A DNA stretch of 64,000 nucleotides from Glebionis coronaria. Lineage: Eukaryota; Streptophyta; Magnoliopsida; Asterales; Asteraceae. Positions 57,259 through 64,000 of the stretch are shown here, in pieces. The stretch covers positions 620,001-684,000 of the forward strand of contig JANFOE010000576.1 of assembly GCA_025667525.1 (NCBI GenBank), in the 5' to 3' direction. The notes beneath the pieces were generated by a model that saw only the letters and a list, made by a program, of their open reading frames with translations, made no database searches and had not been told where the DNA came from. The translations under genes and the position numbers were made by a program. Numbering within the stretch: the stretch's first letter is position 1; each line of letters opens with the position of its first letter.

Positions 57259-57516
57259 TTATGGAGTATAGGTCCTACTAACCAAACCAATATCGAAAAC
57301 ACTTTGGGACAGAACCGCTAACACAACCTTTGTTGTCATAGCCAGGTGTATTCCAAACACTCTCTTAAGTGCATAATGATACTTTTGTACAATATCATTT
57401 TTAATAGTGTCTATTTCGGTTATTAGTTTGGTTTTCTCAAGTTTTTCATTTAAGAAATTATTCTCCTCATATATGTTTTCAAGTTTGAAATCTTTTTCAG
57501 CAATTTTTTCCTTCAA
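57259..57516 (-). other. Coiled-coil-like coding remnant (possible retroelement gag piece)
   Basis: The minus-strand frame reads MKEKIAEKDFKLENIYEENN, LNEKLEKTKLITEIDTIKN and KRVFGIHLAMTTKVVLAVLS. The K/E-rich heptads resemble Gag regions of Asteraceae retroelements as I remember them, but this is a weak call. Confidence 0.25.
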
Positions 57517-59605
57517 AGCTTCAAGTTAAGCTTTATCTGATTATTTTATTCACAAAATTCTATAATGACAAATCATTTGGTTCTACACTGCCATACGGGA
57601 AAAGGTTTTCTACAATGGCTGCCATCACACGTATAAGGAGGTGAGGTAAGTAAATATGGGGTGCGGATTGATAAGCTTCAATTAAAAGAGATAAGATCTC
57701 AAACGGCTAAAAAGTAGTTATTCAGAAGATGATTAAAAAAATTTAAACGAAACGTTGTTAATGAATTGATGGAATCTAAGCTAAACCATGCTCTCACCAA
57801 AATTGTTATAGCATCTGCAGTACTTTCTCTTTTCAATTGTTATAGCATCTGAGATGAGAAAACTGTTAGAAAAATCAAAGTTTTATGCAATTATATTGCT
57901 AAGAATGGTGAAAGATTTGGAGAGATGACCTGTCAAAAGGAATACAGTTATCCAGAGTTCGAATTCTGTTTTGAGGACCACCAGGAAGTGAAGCTACAAT
58001 TTCGCACGAGTATTATAAATGGATGAAAATGAAATGTCGTTCAAGTGAACTGCTTCAAGGGGCAATATAGAGATGTATCTTCTTCTACGAAACCTGATGG
58101 GACACTGCATGCAGAAAGCGATTCTCATTCCCCTGCTGGTTCTGACATGGATACGGAAGGTTAGCACTGGTAACAGTTGGCACTACATAATAACTTGATA
58201 GTTTCTATATACTTTTTTCATTGTTTTTTATGCATACTGCTTATAAAAAATAGACCTTTAACTTCTTGCTGTCAGCCCCTTTCAAAAGTCCTTCTGCAAT
58301 GACTCTTTTTGAACTTATTAGCACATGGTTGCACAAGGGAAATTATTGTGAATAGGATACTGAACAAGATAGTGAAGGATCAGTAGGAAGGTTTACAAAA
58401 AGAAAGTCAGTCCAATGTTGTTTATGGCCGACCTCGACTCATAGATGGTATTACTTTCTTTAAAATATATAAAACACACAACGGGCTTTAAAGAAATGGA
58501 CACTAGATACAAGACAATTAGTCAAATACATTGAATGCCCTTTAATAGTGACAAAGATGGGCAAAACAAATCTTATGATATAACTTGCAGGATCTGAAAG
58601 GCGCAAAGCTGGACTACGCAAAGCTGGACGACGCCACGCTGGGCTGCGCAAGTTTGCTTCGAGCAATTTGATGACTTGAACTGATTCCAAGACTCTGACA
58701 ATAATGATGGTATTCTTTTCTCTATGGTTCTATGCATCACTATATTCAAGTAATGCACGATTATAAACAAGCTTGCTGAACTATTAGTATTACATTCTAT
58801 GTACATATACCAATTGGTGATTTCTGACATGCAAAAAGGAAACTAACTTTAGAGTCAGGGAATGTCTTGGGTAGTAGGCAATTTGTTTTTTCATGAGAAC
58901 TTAAGCTTAAGGATTGGTTTGCTGCCCATCTTCCATAAAAGAATCTATATTTATTTTATTCTTCTTTGCCATCTGTATTCGATGTTCTGAATTCCGTGTT
59001 ATAAAGTGTTATCTATTTCTTGATAATTTTTTTCAAGTAATTTGGTTTATTTCCGCATGGGTGGTTTGGAAATGGCAGAACATGATCCTTCTGTTCTGTC
59101 TGTAAGTCATCTGAACTGCTGAGAATGCGGGTTTGGTTTTGTAAATTCAGTTACTTCATATATTTGGAAATTCTCTAAAATCATTTCAAGTTATCACAAT
59201 TAATGAGTCGATACCAAAGGAGGTCACTTGGGTAAATTGGTTTCGAGAAGAGGTCATGTTTGGCTTAGAACTGGTTGACGTCAAACGGTTGCTTTTTTGT
59301 AGGGTTTTTTATGTCGATTAAAGAAACTTAAGTAAGAATTTCTCAAAGAACCTATACATATTAGTAATTCTTGAAACAAAAAATTGTATGAAAACACTTG
59401 CAGTGTTGAAGCTGATTTACCGAAATTTGTCAGGCCAAAGATCATCATCCATGAAGAGCCAGTTTGAATTTCGGAGAACTGATCTCATTATTATACTCTT
59501 ATCTATGCTGAATCTCATGAATCCGTAATCATCTTTTTGTAAAATGCTCCAAGTAAGTTCCTGGTAGCCTGGAAAAGTGAACCGTAAAAAAAGATCAAGA
59601 ACATG
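57517..59605. other. H1 internal stretch with minor repeats only
   Basis: No convincing gene. A short exon-like piece at about 58055-58160 (GTLHAESDSHSPAGSDMDT in one frame) ends in TAG. At 58600-58655 a 15-bp unit (GCAAAGCTGGACTAC) is repeated about three times with changes. Confidence 0.35.
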
Positions 59606-60126
59606 ATTGAAGCGGAGTTTCTGGGAAGGATGGCAGTGGAGATAATAATGAGGAAGGAAGCAGAGGTTGGATATTGAAAAGATCAAGGAATCACCGGAGG
59701 AGAAAACGTCAACAATGGCTGCAGCTTCTACATCAAGAACAAAAAATGTAAGTCTATTAAATAATATGATTAAACTAATACAAAGTTTTGCTTACATATT
59801 AATTGTTTTGAGTATAAAGTCCACCTTATCACTGAATGTTCAGTGACAAAAGATTTGTTGTCCACTTACTGAAGATAATGTTGCAGGCTGATCGTGGAAG
59901 GTGTGATGACGGCAAGTCTAAGTTTATTGACTTTATAGGGAAGGTTAATAGTTTGATGCAGCAAGTGTCAGATGATTATGGTTGGAAGTGTCGCTGGGGT
60001 TATATGGGGCATGTGTTCGCTGTGAAGAACATTGAGAAGGTCGCAGAAGATGATTCGGGTTGGAGACTTGCTGAGCTTAAAGCCCTTGGGCAAATTTATG
60101 TTTGTTTGTATTATGGTTGTTTATAA
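59606..60126 (+). pseudogene. Unrecognised two-exon fragment in H1
   Basis: A piece ending ..ACATCAAGAACAAAAAATG|TAAGTC near 59749 is followed, after about 135 bp of A/T-rich intron-like sequence, by an open stretch at 59887-60126. This reads [20 protein letters not shown], then [20 protein letters not shown], and ends in TAA. High G+C relative to flanks suggests exon origin. Source unknown. Confidence 0.4.
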
Positions 60127-60889
60127 TTTACACAGTACTACTTATGAATTCAAATTGAATTTTACTACGTTTAAATTTGGCTGGTCTATGTTTCATATTG
60201 ATATTTTAAGATAGAACACGTACTACCTACACCACTCCTTAATCACATTAGCAAAAAAAGTTATTTCATCTAACCTTCAAGAAGCATAATGGAGCAGAAT
60301 AACAATCGTGAGACTTTAAAATCTTAACATAGAATGTGAATTTTCACTGATCTTGATTTGAGCTTAAAGAAGACCCGCCGCAGCGAAGCGTAGGTCTTGT
60401 GTATTTGTTCTTAAACAAAAGCTGGTGCAAGTCATTCTCACGGAAGGGTATGATTCTTGAGTAGTTGTTCGTATCAAGAGTTTAATTTTCTTGCCATGTC
60501 GTTGCCACATGAATATTTTTTCGATGCTAATAAAGTTTATATATAAGAAAAATTGTTATGTCTACGTAATAAATAAATTGTTTTGCTAGAGAAATACAAA
60601 AATAAACCCAATAAAGTAGAATTAAAGTGTGACATTTTTATCCATACTCACATGTAACATTGTTACTTTGATTCATTCCAGCTAATTAGTTGTTAAAGCC
60701 TAAGTTCCATTTAACTTTTCACCACATGATCGTATAAAAGTGAAGTAATGATGATATGTAAATGCTCCAGTTGCATTGAGTTTCATTGTTAGTGACGTAG
60801 TTCACGTTAAAGTGAGAAATGTAAGCTGATCAATTCGTTAAAGTGAGAAATGTAAGACAATATGTTAAATGTAACAATATTTTAGTAAT
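60127..60889. other. H1 internal stretch; one hairpin
   Basis: No gene. At 60370-60398 the arms AAGACC/GGTCTT enclose a GC-rich CGCCGCAGCGAAGCG loop, reminiscent of a decayed Helitron terminal hairpin, but no CTRR end follows nearby. Confidence 0.35.
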
Positions 60890-62246
60890 GGGCTAATTCT
60901 TGAAATCAATGTTTTAAAACCCGGTTTTTTAGTTGACCCGGTATATTGACCGGTTTACGGGTCAACCCGGTTCTATATATATGTATATAAATTTATATAT
61001 TTAATATGTATATTGTATCGTCAAATAATTTATCTTCCTTTCAAATAAACCGATAAAAAATATGTATTCTTTACTCATGATTTTTAGTTTTACATTTACA
61101 ACATTATAGCAAAGGTATGAAAAATAAATAGTTTGTTATTATAATATGTAATAGATTATAACAAAAACAATTCTAGTTAATGTTTTAAGTTAGTTTTGAC
61201 TTTATTTTAACTAAAATTAATTACTATCACTTTAATTTATCCTTAAAACTTAAAAATGTTTATGAAAAACAAGTTTTAAAAATATTTTTTTATAAAAATT
61301 TGTGACCCGGCCGGGTTTATCGAACCCGGTCAAGGAAAAACCGACGGTTCAATCCGGTTCTCAAACAAGCAAAAACCCGGACACATCCGGACTGGTCTGC
61401 GAACCGGTTCACGGGTCAACCGGTTCAACCGACCGGGTCAACCCGGTTTTTAAACATTTCTTGAAATGCTTAAGATCTTATCATTTTTTCCTTGTTTTTC
61501 ACACGTCAAATGAGAATTTCTCAAAATGTTATATGTAACATCTGCAACTTATGCGACTTGCCAAAAAATCATAAAATTGTACTTTATTCTTAATGACACA
61601 TAATACATTTATGTAAGACAAAAGTACTTGTGTGTAAAAAGTTTTTTTTATACAATTTCATTTTTTATACGGCTTCTATTTAAAAAATACTTTTTATTAA
61701 AAAAAACCTTTTATTTTATTTAATTTAAAGTTTTTATTTTTATGCGACTTATACATTTTTTTGCTAAAAAAATAATTTTTATAAAAAATATGTTTTATAA
61801 GAAAGTTATTTTTTTATAGAAAAATTAAAAAATAATTTTCTTATAAAAAATAATTTTTATATAAAGTAAGTTTTTTATAAAAACTTTTATAAAAATATTT
61901 TTTTATAAAAACTAAACTTTTAATAAATAAAAGTACAAGTCGAATAAAATTAAAGTTTAAATAAAATATAGTAGTAAAAAGTTTTTTTAATAAAAATTAT
62001 TTTTTAATACAAGTCTCATAAAAGTATAACGAAGTTGCATAAAAACAACTTCTTACACATAAATACTTTTGTCTTACACAAATGTACTATGTGTTATAGA
62101 GACTAAAGTATAATTATATGATTTTTTGGCAAGTCGTATAAGTCGCATAAGTTGCATACGTTGCATAGAATATTTTGAAAAATTCTCATTTGGTGAGTGC
62201 AAAAAGGAAAGAGGGTGAAAGTTTAGGGCATTTCAAGAATTAGCCC
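60890..62246. mobile_element. Foldback element with long inverted arms
   Basis: Left arm begins GGGCTAATTCTTGAAAT (60890), is interrupted at 60907-61457, and resumes through GTCAAATGAGAATTTCTCAAA (two blocks) and TTATGCGACTTGCCAAAAAA to about 61660. The right arm (about 62030-62246) carries the reverse complement of all these blocks, ending GAATTAGCCC. The core (61660-62030) is extremely A/T-rich. No protein. Target duplication not resolved. Confidence 0.75.
60907..61457. mobile_element. Mutator-like MITE inserted in the foldback arm
   Basis: 551 bp. Ends ATGTTTTAAAACCCGGTT and (reverse complement) ATGTTTAAAAACCGGGTT form an imperfect TIR. Subterminal regions are rich in GGGTCAACCCGG and AACCGGTT blocks. 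The 10-bp sequence TTCTTGAAAT flanks both sides (60897-60906 and 61458-61467), a length typical of Mutator-like elements. Removing the insert makes the foldback left arm match its right arm. Confidence 0.75.
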
Positions 62247-62585
62247 CAAACTTTTAAAGTATCTGTTCCTAATGTATACACACTACATCATAAGTACAAC
62301 TATACTTAATTATAAAACATGAATTATACTAAGATAAACATACAAAAATTGAGGATACTACTTTCAAACTAAAAAAGTATCCCACTAACAACGGCGGTTG
62401 ACGAATATGTGACGTATACACAAATGTACTTTTAAAAAAGATATATGAACCTAACCCGCCAGTTGACCACAAATAAACGTTATTTAAGTGTAAATTATAA
62501 CTAAAATATACTAAAGGTTAAATTAAAAAAACAATAAACAAAAAAGCACAAACAATAAACCATCCGGAACAAAATAAAAAACGAC

Positions 62586-62613
62586 CCCGCCCGTTGGGCG
62601 GGTTACGACGCTA

Positions 62614-62614
<1 letters not shown>
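62586..62614 (+). other. Helitron 3' terminal hairpin and CTAG end
   Basis: Arms 62586-62592 and 62596-62602, loop GTT, then TTACGACG and CTAG. Fits the Helitron rule of a GC hairpin shortly before CTRR, with insertion next to T. Confidence 0.85.

Positions 62615-62684
<70 letters not shown>
62615..62684. repeat. (AT)n microsatellite between H1 and H2
   Basis: About 35 uninterrupted TA dinucleotides between the CTAG end of H1 and the TC start of H2. Confidence 0.95.
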
Positions 62685-62687
<3 letters not shown>

Positions 62688-62814
62688 TTATATTATATAT
62701 AGGTATAATTATGATTTGAAACCACACTTTTTAATCCAGTCATATCCCAGTCACACCTTTAAACTAATAGGATTTGAGAAATTCCTAGAAAATCTCCATT
62801 TTCCACGTTTTTTG

Positions 62815-63008
62815 TGATTTGAAATCGCATTTTTCTGAAACTGCGTTTCGGAAACGCTATTTTGGAACTTTTCATAAACTACGTTTTGGAAATGTTGTTT
62901 TGGAAATTGCGTTTTTGAAACAACGAAGTTTTGAAACCTGCGTTTTTGAAACGAAATTTTTATTGGAAAAGCAATGTTGAAAATTGCGTTTTGGAAACGC
63001 AGTTTTTG
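62815..63008. repeat. Degenerate GCGTTT-GAAACG repeat cluster
   Basis: Blocks such as CTGCGTTTCGGAAACGC, ACGTTTTGGAAATG, TTGCGTTTTTGAAAC, CTGCGTTTTTGAAACG and TTGCGTTTTGGAAACGC recur in about 190 bp, each close to a small palindrome. Confidence 0.7.
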
Positions 63009-63409
63009 ATTATTTTTGTATTCTTTATAAAAAATATGCCATTCGCAAGAACTGAACATGGGACCTTCCGTTTAGGGGTATCAAACTTACCAACTTGCTA
63101 TGGCAAGGTTTTTGTTTAAATGTTACTAAACCATATACTTAAACTCACTAAAATTGAATACCTTTATTTTTTGTTTTTACTTTTCAAAATATTTTTATTA
63201 GTTTTCTTTTAAGTTTCAAATTTCTTTATTTTCTAAATTTTGGATTAAAACATGTTTATTTTAGTTTTTTTAATATTTTCCAAAAATCATGAAATTTTCA
63301 TATTCTAATTTTAAATAGAATCTAGAAAACCTCATATTACCCTTTTTTATTTCTTTTCCAAATAAAACTAAAACATGTTCACATATCTATTCCTAACATG
63401 ATTTTAAGT

Positions 63410-64000
63410 TTTCGTAACTTTTTTTATCGTTTCTTTTCAATTTTTTACGTTTCGACAGTTTCACATGTTTCTGTCAGTTTTCTTTATGTTTCTTCATTTT
63501 TCACGTTTTCGCCATTTTTTTATGTTTTTCTCAGTTTTTTATGTGTTGTTTATGTTTTCGGCATTATGTTTACGTTTTCATCAGTATATTTACGTTTCCG
63601 TCGGTCTTTTTAATTTTTTTCTTTGATTTAGTCCGTTTTCATCAGTATTTTTACGTTTTCATCAGCAATTTTACGTTTTCGTCAGTAATTTTACGTTTTC
63701 GTCAGTATTTTTACGTTTTTGTCAGATTTTTTACGCTTTGGTCAAAGTATTTACGTTTTCGACCGAATTATTACGTTTTCGTCCGATCTTTTACTTTTTC
63801 TTCCGATTTTTTATGTTTTCATCAGTATTTTTACGTTTTTGTCCGAGTTTTTACGTTTTTGTCTGAACTTTTACGTTATCATCCGATTTTTTACGTTTAT
63901 GTCCATTTTTTACGTTTTCTTCAGCTTTTTTATGTCTTCATCCGATTTTTTACGTTTAGGTCGGGTTTTTTTACGTTTTCGTCCGATGTTTTAAGTTTTA
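63410..64000. repeat. 20-bp minisatellite TTTTACGTTTTCGTCAGTAT
   Basis: Regular 20-bp period is clear from about 63650 to the window end (for example 63662, 63682, 63702, 63722), with core ACGTTTTCGTC. Degenerate units reach back to about 63410. At least 17 clear units. It continues beyond the window. Confidence 0.9.

Larger units (their letters stand above)
53838..62614 (+). mobile_element. H1: probable non-autonomous Helitron with captured gene pieces
   Basis: The 3' end is canonical: a perfect 7-bp GC hairpin CCCGCCC-GTT-GGGCGGG (62586-62602), eight bases, then CTAG (62611-62614) followed by host T. The 5' end is assigned by homology: TTATATTATATATAGGTATAATTATGA at 53841 (two joined blocks) also occurs at 62688, where it is preceded by the expected TC. 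In H1 the TC reads TA. About 8.8 kb long. No Rep/helicase is present. Exon fragments from at least two unrelated plant genes lie inside on the plus strand. Pairing of these two particular ends is inference; nested Helitrons are possible. Confidence 0.65.
62685..64000 (+). mobile_element. H2: 5' end of a second, related Helitron, runs off window
   Basis: Starts TCTTTATATTATATATAGG (62685), homologous to the H1 5' end for about 100 bp (GGTATAATTATGAYTTGAAA, CAGTCATATCCCA blocks). TC at the start next to an A/T target fits Helitron 5' ends. No 3' end or Rep/helicase is visible in the window. Confidence 0.6.

Noticed and set aside
58600..58655. GCAAAGCTGGAC repeat near TGCGCAAG, resembling the G1 TTGCGCCGCAA motif
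   Set aside because: The core differs, the step is 15 bp and the copies are imperfect; a chance local duplication is more likely than a link to G1.
60370..60398. AAGACC/GGTCTT hairpin as a second Helitron 3' end
   Set aside because: No CTRR tetranucleotide follows within the expected distance; kept only as a note in the stretch description.
63398..63994. F/Y-rich frames in the 20-bp minisatellite
   Set aside because: Open only because the repeat lacks stops in some frames; not a protein.

Overview
The window is plant nuclear DNA made almost entirely of transposable elements. No intact host gene is visible. The large plant-type LTR retrotransposons, the spliced plant gene fragments inside a Helitron, and a copia group with a long extra ORF after pol of a kind I associate with daisy-family genomes suggest Asteraceae (moderate confidence, from memory of protein families, not from a search).

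Positions 1-52697 are one nested stack of six LTR retrotransposons. I name them G1-G4 (Ty3/gypsy) and C1-C2 (Ty1/copia, Sirevirus-like). G4 (+) is the outermost host. Its 3' internal region starts at 36038, and its 3' LTR is split into 37626-37863 and 49847-52697. C1 (-, 16575-36037) lies in G4's internal region. C2 (+, 37864-49841, 5-bp target duplication AAGAA) lies in G4's 3' LTR. G3 (+, 25079-34133, target duplication CAAAG) splits the C1 gag gene. G2 (+, 5016-16574) lies in the C1 extra ORF. G1 (-, 1-5015, cut by the window edge) lies in the 5' LTR of G2.

G2 and G3 carry gag and protease but no reverse transcriptase or integrase. Instead each has about 2-2.8 kb of non-coding DNA with motifs shared among G2, G3 and G4, so they look non-autonomous. 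G1 has an unbroken gag-protease frame up to the window edge. C1 and C2 carry gag, protease, integrase, RT and RNase H, plus an extra ORF of about 1,023 codons between pol and the 3' LTR. C2's LTRs are 528 bp each and differ at about four positions, so it is young, yet it has two frameshifts and two internal stops.

The most unusual signal is a family of short CpG-containing motifs spaced 21 bp apart. In C1 and C2 the motif CGYTGAC recurs, mostly at exact 21-bp (or 15-bp) steps, in the LTRs, gag, the integrase-RT linker, the 3' untranslated region and the extra ORF. The order 21-21-15-21-21 is kept in the LTRs of both copies. In the unrelated G1, the palindrome TTGCG[C/G]CGCAA occurs as pairs 21 bp apart in both gag and the LTR. 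G3's LTRs carry dense TTCCG arrays.

Positions 52698-53837 are a short flank. From 53838 to 62614 lies a probable non-autonomous Helitron (H1) with a canonical 3' end (hairpin plus CTAG). It holds exon fragments of cobalamin-independent methionine synthase, probably of CCR4-NOT subunit 1, and several unrecognised exon-like pieces. Near its 3' end a foldback element is interrupted by a Mutator-like MITE. An (AT)n tract follows, then the 5' end of a related Helitron (H2) and a 20-bp minisatellite that runs off the window.
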